This document shows, one piece after another, positions 19,682-28,405 of a stretch of DNA of 64,000 bases. The stretch lies in the NCBI GenBank assembly GCA_018842655.1, contig JAGTWN010000004.1, positions 1,860,001 to 1,924,000 of the forward strand, written 5' to 3'. Position 1 is the first letter of the stretch; every line of letters begins with the position of its first letter. The notes beneath the pieces were generated by a model. The model was not told where the DNA came from and made no database searches. It saw only the letters and a list, made by a program, of their open reading frames with translations. The position numbers and the translations under genes are program-made. The stretch comes from Candidatus Pantoea haifensis (GTDB taxonomy: Bacteria; Pseudomonadota; Gammaproteobacteria; Enterobacterales; Enterobacteriaceae).

Positions 19682-20406
19682 CAGCGCAGCTCCGGTAATT
19701 GCTGGCGCAGCAGCTCCTGCAACCACAGGTGACCTCCAGCCCAGACCAGCGCCGTGAGAAGTGCCGCCAGGATTATCCAGAACCACACGGAACGCAGAAT
19801 GTTGTAGCGTCGCTTACCTGTTTTCTGTACGACCAGATCGAAACCCGTTTCCAGTGGTGGGACACGCTCATTCAGGGCAGCAATCACTTCATCTCGCAGC
19901 GACTGTCCGACGCCGGAGAGGCTAAACTGCCCCTGAAATCCCAATGCAAGAACGCGCTGATAGCAGGTCAGCACCGCAGGAACCGGAGACGGCTGGCGCA
20001 ACACTTCCGCGATGCGGTCATACAACGCACCGCCCGCACGCAGTGAGCCAAAGTAACGGGCCTGCAGCGGCGCGGCGCGCCAGGCTTTAATGCCTTCGTC
20101 CACGTCAGCCTTCTGCGCAGGCTCGGCTTGAGTTTCAGCGTCCGGCAGATTCGCTTCTGCATCAGCAGACGCGGGTTTACGGTTCATCACCGCTTCATCC
20201 AGCAGAGCGCACTGCGCATAGGAAATATGCGTAATGCTCTCGCTGTCATAACCGGCGCGCTCCAGCGCATCACGCACGCTTTCCACCTGTGCGCAACAGT
20301 TTTTATAGAGCGCCTTACCATCCGGGGCTCTGGCACCGTGACGCAGCTGCGCCACGGTAAGCCAGGTGTCCGCCATCAAGCTGTCGATATCGATATCCTT
20401 TCTCAT
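19681..20406 (-). CDS. tssL: T6SS inner-membrane protein TssL (DotU/IcmH family)
   Basis: 241-residue TssL: a cytoplasmic helical DotU domain (MRKDIDIDSLMADTWLTVAQ ... ALGFQGQFSLSG, the family's GF.G.Y/F signature) and a single C-terminal TM (ILRSVWFWIILAALLTALVW) that anchors it as a tail-anchored protein. The ATG overlaps the tssK stop (ATGA) and its own stop overlaps the next start (TGATG), so tssK-tssL-ompA are translationally coupled. TssL partners TssM in the membrane complex and recruits the baseplate through TssK and TssE. Confidence 0.9.
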   Translation of the reverse strand: MRKDIDIDSLMADTWLTVAQLRHGARAPDGKALYKNCCAQVESVRDALERAGYDSESITHISYAQCALLDEAVMNRKPASADAEANLPDAETQAEPAQKADVDEGIKAWRAAPLQARYFGSLRAGGALYDRIAEVLRQPSPVPAVLTCYQRVLALGFQGQFSLSGVGQSLRDEVIAALNERVPPLETGFDLVVQKTGKRRYNILRSVWFWIILAALLTALVWAGGHLWLQELLRQQLPELR

Positions 20407-21751
20407 GAGCGCAACACCGCAAACAGTTCGAGTTCAAGCTCGCCCAGCAATGACGGTACGTAGAACAGGCACACGCCCTGCTCCAGCATGTCATGCGCTG
20501 CACGGCTCTCCATATCCAGCACGAAATACTGATTCTCCAGACGTACCGGCAGTGCTGCAGGAACACGGCTGAGAGGAATAAGACCAATACCTTCCATCGC
20601 CACGCCGGAAATCTGACCCACATCATCCGGGGTGCCGGCCAGGGCCATGGCGGCAAATTTCTCAGCCACCTGCCAGGCAGGAAGATTTGAACGGACTGAC
20701 AGGTAGAAATCGGCTTCTTCGCGCAGACGAATATCGTGCAATACCGCTTTCCAGGTTTGCCCGTCCAGGCGGGACATATTCACGGCAATCACTCGCGACG
20801 GCAGACTGGATTCCAGCAGCTCAGTGATAAGTTCAAATAACGGCGGAAAAGTCTTTTCTGGTATCTGGTGGTCATAGCCCGGAATGGCATCCAGATCGCG
20901 GTCCAGTGAGAACGTCAGCATACTTCCTGCCAGTCGCGCCAGCTCCGCCCAAACCTGTTCAGGGTGACGGGCCGGGAAGCGTTCGAACTCAGTTAACACG
21001 CGGGCGTGGGTGTTCAGCGCATTCAGCAACCAGAACAGTGAGACGTCAGCAACCACAAAGTCAGCCATCCGGTCATTGCTTTCGCGACGCATTGTCATCA
21101 GACGCTGACGACGGGAACGCAACTGTCGGTTCAGGAGTACCAGACGTTCGCGAAGCAGGTTGCTCGCAGAAAACATTGCCATCGGCGGGATAAAGTCCGG
21201 ATCCTGGCGCCATCCTCCCTGTCCGTCTCGCAACAGACGGGCTACGGCACAGGTCTGCCAGGCATCGTTACTTTCGTGATCAAAACGGAACGCAAGGTTG
21301 AAACGGGCCATTGCCATTGGCTCCTCTTCCTGACCAAACGCATCCTGAACTGTCACCCACTCTTCGCGATAGCGCAGCGGACGTTCGGCAGGCTCGGTTT
21401 CTGTCTGGACATTGACGATGCCGGATTGCATCACTGGCAGCGCAATCAGCACAGTCATACTGTCCATATGGCCGGAAGCCAGCAGCGTCACTTCCCGTGG
21501 TTCAGGGGTAAGTCACTGTTTTGCGTGTCAATCAACGTACCATCTGGCAACCACAGACGCAGTTTCTGTATCTGCACCCGACCGGAGGCGAGAAGTGCGT
21601 CATTAAGTTCCACATGCTCAACGCCCCACGGGAAGGGGCTGAATAGCCGGGACAATCCGGCGCGGGAAAAAGACTCCCACTCGGACTGCTGCTGAAACTG
21701 CTGAGGGGCCAGCAAGGCCCCTTCATTCCATAACGGGCGATAAATCTTCAT
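20403..21751 (-). CDS. tssK: T6SS baseplate protein TssK, split by a frameshift
   Basis: 449-residue TssK once one C is added to the C4 run (minus strand) at 21505-21508, changing SDLPLNHGK-stop to SDLPPEPREVTLLASG. The start MKIYRPLWNEGALLAPQQFQ is the family's N-terminal signature (W.eG..l.PQHFQ). The C-terminal half includes FAAMALAGTPDDVGQISGV and IPLSRVPAALPVRLENQYFV, typical of the receptor-like domain that binds TssL/TssM. TssK forms trimers linking the wedge proteins to the membrane complex. It lies 18 bp downstream of tssC. Confidence 0.92.
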
Positions 21752-21769
21752 CCCTGATTTCCTCTCGCC

Positions 21770-23311
21770 TTACGATTTCGCCTTCGGCATCTGAGAAACC
21801 AGTGACAGGTTGACGTCCATGCCTTCCACCTGGAAATGCGGTACGGCATAGAGTTTCACGCGGAAGAAGCCCGGGTTGTCCTCAATATCTTCCACCACAA
21901 CTTTCGCATCACGCAGCGGGTGAGATGCCTGCAGTTCGTCGCCCGGATCGGTCATTTCCGTCACCAGACTGCGAACCCAGGTGTTCAGCTCCAGTTCGAG
22001 CAGACGGCGATCCTTGGTGGTACCGATGTTTTCACGCTGGATAAGCTTCAGGTAATGCGCGATACGTGACAGCAGGAAAATATACGGCAGACGGGCGTTG
22101 ATGCGGCTGTTGGCGGTCGCATCGGCGGTATCGTACAGTGCAGGTTTCTGGGTGGAATTAGCAGAGAAAAAGCACGCATAATCGCGGTTCTTGTAGTAGC
22201 TGAGCGGAATAAAGCCCAGGTTCGCAAATTCAGATTCACGGGTTTCAGGGATCATCACCTCACTTGGGATTTTGACCTGATTACCGGTACCCAGATCGTA
22301 CAGATGGATTGGCAGATCCTGAACAGCACCCCCAGCCTGCGGGCCACGGATCTGCACACACCAGCCGTTGTTGATGAAACTGCGCACCATGTTGGCCGCA
22401 AACGCGAAAGAGGCATTGGTCCACAGGTATTTATCGTGTTCGGGGCCTTTGACCTCTTCCACATAGTTGAAGCTGCGTACCGGTACGGTATCAGGGCCAT
22501 ACGGCAGACGCCCCAGTACACGCGGCATCACCAGACCGATATAACGGGCATCATCCGTCTCACGGAAAGATTTCCACTTGATGTACTCGGCACGGTCAAA
22601 GTAGTTACCGATATCTTTGATGGCCGCCACCTGTTCCATTGACGCTTTGAGGAAGAATTTCGGGCCTGCAGAGCCGATAAATGGCATATGCGCTGCGGCA
22701 GAGACTTTAGAAATATTGCGCAACAGGGCAACATCCTGCGCAGAGGCATCGAACTCGTAGGCGGAAATCAGCGCAGCAATCGGCTCGCCACCCGGCGTGT
22801 CGTACTCATCAATGTATGTATGCTTATACAATCCGCTCTGGATGATTTCCGGACTGTCTTCAAAGTCCTGTCGCAGATCCTCTTTAGCGATATCCAGCAG
22901 CTCAATTTTTACGTTCTGGCGAAAATCCGTTTTATCCACCAGCGATGTTAACCCGCGCCAGAGACTTTCTGTTCGCTGAAACGCTTCGTGATGCATCACC
23001 TCGTCGAGCTGGCGACTAATCTGGTAATCCAGTTCTGCGATATGCTGATCAATCAGATTTTTATCGAGTTTTTCAACTTTTGAGCCTGCTTTAGTCAGGC
23101 ATTCCAGAAACACCTGCATTCCGGCAGTCAGACGCTCATCGGCGGTCGCATCCGACATCGCCTGCGCATCCTGCCAGATATCCAGTGCACTGAGTTCAGA
23201 AACAGGGTTGAGATTGATTTTTTCAAACAGGGATGCGTAAACCCCGCCAGCAGGGGTATGCGCCGACACTACACTCTCGCGACCCGCAACATTCTCATTT
23301 TTTACAGACAT
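21770..23311 (-). CDS. tssC: T6SS contractile sheath large subunit TssC
   Basis: 513-residue sheath subunit (VipB/TssC) that forms the contractile sheath with TssB. Landmarks: LIDQHIAELDYQISRQLDEV, EAFQRTESLWRGLTSLV, YEFDASAQDVALLRNISKVS, PFIGSAGPKFF, RFRETDDARYIGL-like core, and a C-terminal NPGFFRVKLYAVPHFQVEG. I start at the second ATG (MSVKNEN, 23311), because GAGGA is 6 nt upstream of it and directly abuts the earlier ATG. It follows tssB by 38 bp and is intact. Confidence 0.95.
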   Translation of the reverse strand: MSVKNENVAGRESVVSAHTPAGGVYASLFEKINLNPVSELSALDIWQDAQAMSDATADERLTAGMQVFLECLTKAGSKVEKLDKNLIDQHIAELDYQISRQLDEVMHHEAFQRTESLWRGLTSLVDKTDFRQNVKIELLDIAKEDLRQDFEDSPEIIQSGLYKHTYIDEYDTPGGEPIAALISAYEFDASAQDVALLRNISKVSAAAHMPFIGSAGPKFFLKASMEQVAAIKDIGNYFDRAEYIKWKSFRETDDARYIGLVMPRVLGRLPYGPDTVPVRSFNYVEEVKGPEHDKYLWTNASFAFAANMVRSFINNGWCVQIRGPQAGGAVQDLPIHLYDLGTGNQVKIPSEVMIPETRESEFANLGFIPLSYYKNRDYACFFSANSTQKPALYDTADATANSRINARLPYIFLLSRIAHYLKLIQRENIGTTKDRRLLELELNTWVRSLVTEMTDPGDELQASHPLRDAKVVVEDIEDNPGFFRVKLYAVPHFQVEGMDVNLSLVSQMPKAKS

Positions 23312-23349
23312 CAGCATTCCTCAATTAATCCGTTAATCATCGTGGCCGT

Positions 23350-23847
23350 TTATGGCTGTTTCGGGGCCAGAACTGAGAGTTCGGCTCTGAGTTCTGCGCT
23401 TAATGCCGGGTCGAGGAGAATTTTTTCCAGCTCTTTTCGAAAATCCTGGTTATCCAGCAAATTTGCCTTGAGGTCACGGAGAAGATTGCGCATGGCAAGC
23501 ATGGCTTTAAGCTGGGGTATCTGGCGGGTCACCTGCTCTGGTGTAAAATCTTTCATAGCCCGGAAAGTCAGGCTGATATTTTCCTCACTACCGTCACAGG
23601 CAAGCATATTTTTTACGGTGAGATTAATGCCTGGAGAATATTCTGAAAGAACACTGTCGATGTTATTTTTGTTAATATTGACTTTGTTGCGTTCGGATAA
23701 TGCTGCGGTTTGCTGCCCATGACTAAAATCACCTGCAACCAGTAATTTCAACGGCAACTCGGTTTTCTTACTCGCCCCACCGGTATGCAGATCAAGCTTT
23801 AAATTAATACGTGCTTTCGGCACCTCACTCTGGAAACTATCAGCCAT
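23350..23847 (-). CDS. tssB: T6SS contractile sheath small subunit TssB
   Basis: 165-residue VipA/TssB protein and the first gene of the visible T6SS operon. Conserved blocks are RINLKLDLHTGGASKKTELP, LKLLVAGDFSHGQ, NINKNNIDSVLSEYSPGINL and the C-terminal helix LRDLKANLLDNQDFRKELEK that docks ClpV-accessible TssC. AGAGGGG lies upstream of the ATG. The long AT-rich leader region upstream (23848-24240) is the likely site of the operon promoter. Confidence 0.95.
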   Translation of the reverse strand: MADSFQSEVPKARINLKLDLHTGGASKKTELPLKLLVAGDFSHGQQTAALSERNKVNINKNNIDSVLSEYSPGINLTVKNMLACDGSEENISLTFRAMKDFTPEQVTRQIPQLKAMLAMRNLLRDLKANLLDNQDFRKELEKILLDPALSAELRAELSVLAPKQP

Positions 23848-24543
23848 CTAAATACCCCTCTTTTTATCGCTTTGTGTTATTTAAACTTATAATGGATAGT
23901 AAGGCTGCCGACAGAAAAAACGAGAATTTTTAGATTACAAATCTCGCAATATAGATTTATTAAGAACTCACATCGCGCTATTAATGCTATTCCCTCAAGC
24001 ACGAAAATTAACTTCCACCTTTTTTATTTTTAAGATGGAAGCATACCCACAAGCCCAAATTAATAAAAATTATAAATTAAAACAAAAACTTAAAATACGA
24101 CACCCACCATTCCTCACTCAGCATGCAGACATGCCTGAATACCTTAACTTTAGCCGCCGGCGGGCAATAAGAAACAAAAAAACAGCTTAATAAAAACAAA
24201 AAACATTAAGAATAATATTTTCTCTGGTTTATTCGCTTAATTTTATCTGAGTAAGCCTGAGATATCCCTGATGAAAAAATATTTTAATTTTTCTCATTAT
24301 TTATGGCAGACATTCACACCAGCCACCGCCAGTAACCTTTTCAGATAGCGAGGTAGCGCCTGTGAACGTCTATGATAAAACCTGTTCAGAAAATCTGCAG
24401 ATCTGAACTCTTGCCCGGTTTCAGACCACGATTTTAAGCGCCATAAGCACCAGAATATTAATTACCCCAAGCGCAGCTGAATACATGCTTTGCCTCAGAC
24501 GTAATAACGCCTGCCCGGCATGGTTAAACGCTTTTTTCTGAGG
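23848..24543 (-). other. Intergenic region upstream of the T6SS operon
   Basis: No convincing gene. 23880-24240 is very AT-rich and presumably holds the tssB promoter: on the minus strand a CATTATAAGT block about 40 nt upstream of tssB is a possible -10 element. I see no clear sigma-54 (GG-N10-GC) element. Around 24425-24520 the minus strand can be read as AFNHAGQALLRLRQSMYSAA...LVLMALKIVV before TGA, which looks like the end of a lost membrane protein; this is weak. Confidence 0.35.
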
Positions 24544-24640
24544 TTATCCCAAAGGCGTTACGCCGTTGGCCTGACGAAAGCGATGGCTGAAATGACCTGA
24601 AGAATGAACACCACAGCGTAAGGCGATCTCAGCGCCGTCC
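24544..24640 (-). pseudogene. Remnant of an AraC-family regulator (C-terminal HTH)
   Basis: About 32 codons on the minus strand read DGAEIALRCGVHSSGHFSHR, FRQANGVTPLG, then TAA. This is the second helix-turn-helix of AraC/XylS regulators (IA...GF.S.SHFSR.FR...G.TP). There is no upstream coding sequence for the rest of the protein: the adjacent bases at 24640-24720 read in no consistent frame with it. A deletion scar. Confidence 0.65.
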
Positions 24641-24728
24641 CTGGCTTATTGATGATTTTGCTGGGCAATTTAGTGAGGTTTACCCGCTGGTCGCTGATGC
24701 GTCATCGCGCTATCGTCTGACAGGAAAA

Positions 24729-24770
24729 CGGGCTCCAGCCCGCTTTCTCAAGGGCATCGTGCCCTTTTTT
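24729..24770. terminator. Two small terminator-like hairpins at the end of the YmgB-like gene
   Basis: CGGGCT-CC-AGCCCG (24729-24742) is followed on the minus strand by TTTTCC and would end the YmgB-like transcript. GGGC-ATCGT-GCCC with TTTTTT (24752-24770) is oriented to the plus strand and overlaps the last codons of that gene, although no intact plus-strand gene precedes it. Confidence 0.5.
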
Positions 24771-24996
24771 GCTGATTAAAATTGACGGCTTGTGGCTGGT
24801 TGATTGCTTTACGCGCAATCCAGTAGAGCAGAACACGAGCATCATCTTCGTCACGATCGGCCATCGACAGCAGCTTTAATGCCAGCGTCGATTTTGTCAC
24901 CGGTTGTTGCTCTACGCTCAGCTCCATTACAGCCTGACCAATAATGCAGTAAACTTCATTCTCACTGGTAACGGATTCATATGTCCGATCTTTCAT
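24748..24996 (-). CDS. Small YmgB/AriR-like regulatory connector protein
   Basis: 82 residues from an ATG with a perfect AGGAGGAAAT ribosome site (MKDRTYESVTSENEVYCIIG). The core EVYCIIGQAVMELSVEQQPV followed by a helix (LALKLLSMADRDEDDARVLL) resembles the YmgB/AriR/YcgZ family of small helical proteins, which in E. coli act as biofilm and acid-resistance regulators or two-component connectors. Earlier in-frame codons (from 25056) lack a ribosome site. Identity is by pattern only. The gene is solitary, between the T6SS scar region and yhjX, and divergent from yhjX. Confidence 0.6.
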   Translation of the reverse strand: MKDRTYESVTSENEVYCIIGQAVMELSVEQQPVTKSTLALKLLSMADRDEDDARVLLYWIARKAINQPQAVNFNQQKRARCP

Positions 24997-25132
24997 ATTT
25001 CCTCCTGTAAAGTGAACCTTTAGCCTGGCAAAAAAACTGCAAAGCTGCTGTAACAAAGCGGTTAAGGAAACATTAACTTACGGCTAATTACCCTTACTTA
25101 AGCATCTGCCTCCTTGGTTACTTATGGATCAA

Positions 25133-25184
25133 TGCCGTTCATACCCGCTGAATGGCATTTCATGCCGCGCTTCGTTCCGTTCAT
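25133..25184 (+). promoter_or_regulatory. Triple YpdB-type operator upstream of yhjX
   Basis: Three 10-mers, TGCCGTTCAT (25133-25142), GGCATTTCAT (25154-25163) and TTCCGTTCAT (25175-25184), are separated by exactly 11 nt each, a 21-bp helical phase. The middle copy is identical to the GGCATTTCAT box described for E. coli YpdB at yhjX, where two boxes with an N11 spacer are known. The flanking copies are degenerate. The site lies 78-129 bp upstream of the yhjX ATG. Confidence 0.8.
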
Positions 25185-25261
25185 GCCGTTATTTCTCGCC
25201 CGCGCGTAACCGTGCATTACTCTGCTTACAGTTTCCGCATTCCCGAACGGGAGAGAAAAAT

Positions 25262-26482
25262 ATGAATCAGTCTCAACTTACGTCTTACCCGCGTACCCGC
25301 TGGCTTACCCTGACTGGCACGGTCATTACGCAGTTCGCTCTGGGTTCGGTTTACACGTGGAGTTTGTTTAATGGACAACTGTCTCAAAAGCTGGATGCTC
25401 CCGTCAGTCAGGTTGCCTTTTCATTTGGTTTGTTGAGTTTAGGTCTCGCTATCGCCTCGTCGCTGGCGGGTAAGCTACAGGAGCGTTTTGGTGTACGTAA
25501 CGTGACCATTGGCGCAGGCATATTAATGGCGCTGGGCTTTTGGCTTACTGCCCACGCTGATAATTTAATGATGCTTTACCTTAGCGCAGGTGTATTAGTC
25601 GGCCTGGCTGATGGCGCTGGTTATCTGATGACGCTGTCAAACTGCGTTAAGTGGTTCCCGGAACGCAAAGGCATGATTTCCGCCTGTGCAATAGGCGCCT
25701 ACGGTTTAGGCAGCCTGGGCTTTAAATTTATTTGCGGCGCACTGCTGGCTAATTTCGGCTTAGAGCAGACGTTTGTCATTTGGGGATTGCTGGCGATGTC
25801 GATGATTATCGTCGGCGCACTGTTAATGCGGGATGCTCCGCAACAAACGGCAACCAACTCAGCGCGTGAATGTACCGACTACACGCTGGCACAATCGGTA
25901 CGTCTGCCGCAGTACTGGATGCTGGCGCTGATGTTCCTGACTGCCTGTATGAGCGGACTGTATGTTATCGGCGTGGCGAAGGATATTGGTGAAGGGCTGG
26001 TACATCTGACAACACAAACTGCAGCAAATGCGGTGACGGTTATTGCGATTGCTAACCTGAGTGGCCGCCTGATCCTTGGCATCTTGTCAGACAAAATGGC
26101 ACGTATTCGGGTAATTTCACTGGCACAGCTTATTTCACTGACGGGCATGGCGGTATTGCTGTTTACCCACATGAATGAGACGTCGTTCTTCTTCTCGCTG
26201 GCTTGTGTGGCGTTTAGCTTTGGCGGCACGATCACCGTCTTCCCGTCGTTAGTCAGTGACTTCTTTGGACTAAACAATCTCACCAAAAACTACGGCCTGA
26301 TTTATCTCGGCTTTGGTATTGGGAGCGTGATGGGATCGTTAGTGGCCTCGCTGTTTGGTGGGTTTACCGTCACCTTCAGTTTGATTATGACACTGCTGGT
26401 GATTTCCCTCTTCCTGTCGCTGACGATTCGGCTGCCGCTGCGTCAGGCCCTGAGCCAGCCACTGTTACAGCAACGCAATTAA
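25262..26482 (+). CDS. yhjX: MFS transporter YhjX (oxalate:formate antiporter family)
   Basis: About 406 residues, 12 predicted TM segments, with the OFA-family pattern: FALGSVYTWSLFNGQLSQKL, GLSxG-like LAGKLQERFGVRN, GLADGAGYLMTLSNCVKWFP(ERKG) and FFGLNNLTKNYGLIYLGFGI. E. coli YhjX is induced by YpdA/YpdB in response to pyruvate and is thought to move a small carboxylate. I start at the ATG with GGGAGAG upstream (25262). In-frame codons from 25124 overlap the operator array. An inverted repeat at 26489-26513 follows the stop. Confidence 0.9.
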   Translation: MNQSQLTSYPRTRWLTLTGTVITQFALGSVYTWSLFNGQLSQKLDAPVSQVAFSFGLLSLGLAIASSLAGKLQERFGVRNVTIGAGILMALGFWLTAHADNLMMLYLSAGVLVGLADGAGYLMTLSNCVKWFPERKGMISACAIGAYGLGSLGFKFICGALLANFGLEQTFVIWGLLAMSMIIVGALLMRDAPQQTATNSARECTDYTLAQSVRLPQYWMLALMFLTACMSGLYVIGVAKDIGEGLVHLTTQTAANAVTVIAIANLSGRLILGILSDKMARIRVISLAQLISLTGMAVLLFTHMNETSFFFSLACVAFSFGGTITVFPSLVSDFFGLNNLTKNYGLIYLGFGIGSVMGSLVASLFGGFTVTFSLIMTLLVISLFLSLTIRLPLRQALSQPLLQQRN

Positions 26483-26488
26483 AACATT

Positions 26489-26513
26489 ATGGGCCGCAAT
26501 CTGTGCGGCCCAT
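26489..26513. terminator. Hairpin between convergent yhjX and the SMP-30 gene
   Basis: ATGGGCCGC / GCGGCCCAT, a 9-bp stem with a 7-nt loop, lies between two convergent stops (26482 and 26519). There is no strong U tract, so termination in either direction is only likely. Confidence 0.5.
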
Positions 26514-26518
26514 TAGCA

Positions 26519-27392
26519 TTAGCCGCGGAACAGCGGCTCAGCCATACCGGCCACCTCAACATCTACCGCTAAGATATCCCCCGATTGGGGATAACGCGCC
26601 AGCTCTTCCTCTGTACGATTTTCCCGCGAGCTGGTGATATAAAGCGTTTTCAAATCTGCGCCGCCAAATGCCACCATGGTTGGCCATTTCACCGGCAGTG
26701 TTATCTCATCAACGATCTCTGCGCTTTGCGGATCGATACGCACTACTCGCCCGCCGTCAAATTGTGCTGACCAGTAAAAACCCTCGCTGTCCAGCGCCGC
26801 GCCGTCAGGCAGGCCGCCACTGGCGTCAAAGCGACGGAAGATTTCGCGCTCGCCCGGCTCACCGCTGCGGTCTAACGGATAACGATACAGCACTTCATTT
26901 GGCGTATCGCTCTGGTACATCCAGCGGCGGTCGGCCGAAAAAGCGAGTCCGTTAGAAATTTTCACATCGCGCGCTTTCACTTCCAGTTTAAGGTCAGGCG
27001 TGACGCGGCACAGTAAGCCACCATTTTTGTCCTGCGGTTCCCACAAACTGCCACACCAGAAGTTGCCCCACGGATCAACACGTCCATCATTGAAGCGACT
27101 TTGTTCAGCGATACCGGGATTATCCGCCACTTTACGCTGCGGTTTGCCTTGTGCATCTAAGAGCCAAACGCCGCTACGTAACGCCGCAATAACCCCCCTG
27201 TTCGCGCAGCCCGATACAACCGACCTCTTCAGCCTGAGGAAACGTCTGCAGCTCACCGCTACGCGGATCGAAACGGTGTATAGCAGGGGCCAGAATATCG
27301 ACGCACCATAAAACCTGTTCCTGTACTGACCACAGGGGACACTCACCTAACTCCGCTTGTAATGCCAGAACATTTTTAACGTCGTGTGACAT
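26519..27392 (-). CDS. SMP-30/gluconolactonase-like sugar lactonase, split by a frameshift
   Basis: Six-bladed beta-propeller hydrolase of the SMP-30/LRE family, which opens sugar lactones using a bound divalent metal. Conserved: LGECPLWSVQEQVLWCVDI with the metal-ligand Glu, SRFNDGRVDPWGNFWCGS (the N-D-G ligands), ISNGLAFSADRRWMYQSDT and LPDGAALDSEGFYWSAQF (the D ligand). The frame shifts at the G6 run at 27193-27198. Joining LREQ-G-G to VIAALRSGVWLLD needs a net loss of two or gain of one base, the only frameshift here that is not a simple -1. The start has GAGGAG upstream. About 290 residues. It is convergent with yhjX. Confidence 0.85.
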
Positions 27393-27656
27393 TGTTAACT
27401 CCTCATAAACAACCCTGTTAATAATGTAGCGGCAAACGGATATTAAATGAGAATTATTTTAGGCGGTTTTTTCAGAGGGTTCCTGGCGAGGTTATTTATT
27501 ATTCGGTCAATTCTGATATAAATAAATCCACAAAACAGAAAATCGATATTTAAGAAACATTACGAAATATTTATATAAATAAATCTACATTTACTGCATC
27601 GTCACTTCACTTTTCCGGCGTAATGTTGCACCCATCGGAAAAGAGGAGGACTTTCC

Positions 27657-27811
27657 ATGAAAAAAATAATTAAAGTCGCGTCGGTGTGTGCGCTTATTAC
27701 CTTGCTGAGCGGTTGTATCATCGGACCCAGACATGGCGGTGGCTGGCACCACGGGGAGGCTATCACGGCGGGCATCATGGCGGTTATCACGGTGGACATC
27801 ATCACCGCTAA
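27657..27811 (+). CDS. Small Gly/His-rich lipoprotein, frameshifted
   Basis: The ATG at 27657 is preceded by AAGAGGAGG. The sequence MKKIIKVASVCALITLLSGC ends in a lipobox (LSGC, Cys20). After adding one G to the G4 run at 27753-27756 the mature part reads IIGPRHGGGWHHGGGYHGG, then HHGGYHGGHHHR-stop, 51 residues in all. Without the correction the frame runs on into a meaningless tail. The repeated HHGG units suggest binding of divalent metals such as Ni, Cu or Zn at the outer membrane or periplasm; this is inference. It is monocistronic, ended by the palindromic terminator at 27854. Confidence 0.75.
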
Positions 27812-27853
27812 TGGGCAAAGACACTACACAGCATAAAATAAAAATATAAACAG

Positions 27854-27880
27854 GGGCGGGATAATTATCCCGCCCTTTTA
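27854..27880. terminator. Bidirectional terminator
   Basis: A perfect 22-bp palindrome, GGGCGGGATAA / TTATCCCGCCC, is followed by TTTTA on the plus strand. It lies between the convergent lipoprotein genes ending at 27811 and 27883; the minus strand also has a short T-rich run (TTTATATTTTT). Confidence 0.8.
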
Positions 27881-27882
27881 CA

Positions 27883-28164
27883 TTAACTTCTTACCGCGTA
27901 ATTACACTGAAACCAGGCTTTCTTCAAGCCTGGAATATGGCTTTCTTGTGCGGGTAAAGATTCCACTTTATCGAAGCCTTTCTTATTACAATATTCAGCC
28001 AGATCGAGTTTCATGGCATCCTGATTGACGGTTTCCGGATCATAACGGTATTGCACTGTATTTGAGCTCGGATCTTCATCAATGCGTTCAAATGCGCCTG
28101 GTTTGCTGGCGGTACATCCGCTGAGCAAAAGTAGCGCCAGCGCGCCAGCTAATTGTTTTTTCAT
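27883..28164 (-). CDS. Putative lipoprotein
   Basis: 93 residues with a classical lipoprotein signal: MKKQLAGALALLLLSGC, Cys17 following the LLSG lipobox, then Thr-Ala, so outer-membrane sorting is expected. The mature part has a pair of cysteines (LAEYCNKKGF and WFQCNYAVRS), probably a disulfide. I do not recognise the family; a distant resemblance to small enterobacterial lipoproteins such as YecR is possible. GAGGAA lies upstream of the ATG. Convergent with the Gly/His lipoprotein. Confidence 0.7.
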   Translation of the reverse strand: MKKQLAGALALLLLSGCTASKPGAFERIDEDPSSNTVQYRYDPETVNQDAMKLDLAEYCNKKGFDKVESLPAQESHIPGLKKAWFQCNYAVRS

Positions 28165-28381
28165 TTTAATTCCTCACTTTGCTGCGCAGTGTAAGGCGCA
28201 GCACCTGGTGCATCTATAGGATTTATGCACGAATTAAAGCCAGCAGAAGCGTTTCTGCCAATTGATTTGATAAGATTAAACGGCTATATCTATCAGAGAT
28301 AGCGTGAGAGGATGTATCCAGAAAAACGATGTCTGCACCACACCAGGTAATACTAAGAAAAAAACACATCTTGACCTTTGT

Positions 28382-28405
28382 GCCCGCGCTGAGCGGGCTT
28401 TTTTT
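28382..28405 (+). terminator. Orphan plus-strand intrinsic terminator (candidate sRNA 3' end)
   Basis: GCCCGC-GCTGA-GCGGGC followed by seven T's, a textbook terminator oriented to the plus strand. The preceding plus-strand 230 nt (28165-28381) contain no recognisable gene, and both neighbouring genes are on the minus strand. Hence a small RNA or a very short ORF (one of 25 codons opens at the ATG of the sequence TTTATGCACGAA near 28226) is possible. Confidence 0.6.

Noticed and set aside
25124-25261. Upstream extension of the yhjX frame
   Set aside because: It runs through the YpdB operator array; the downstream ATG has a proper ribosome site.
27440-27470. Fur-box-like AATGAGAATTATTTTA upstream of the His lipoprotein
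   Set aside because: Only a partial match to the 19-bp Fur consensus in a generally AT-rich stretch.
27591-27824. Minus-strand 77-codon frame over the His lipoprotein
   Set aside because: The plus-strand lipoprotein has a lipobox and strong ribosome site; the antisense reading has neither.
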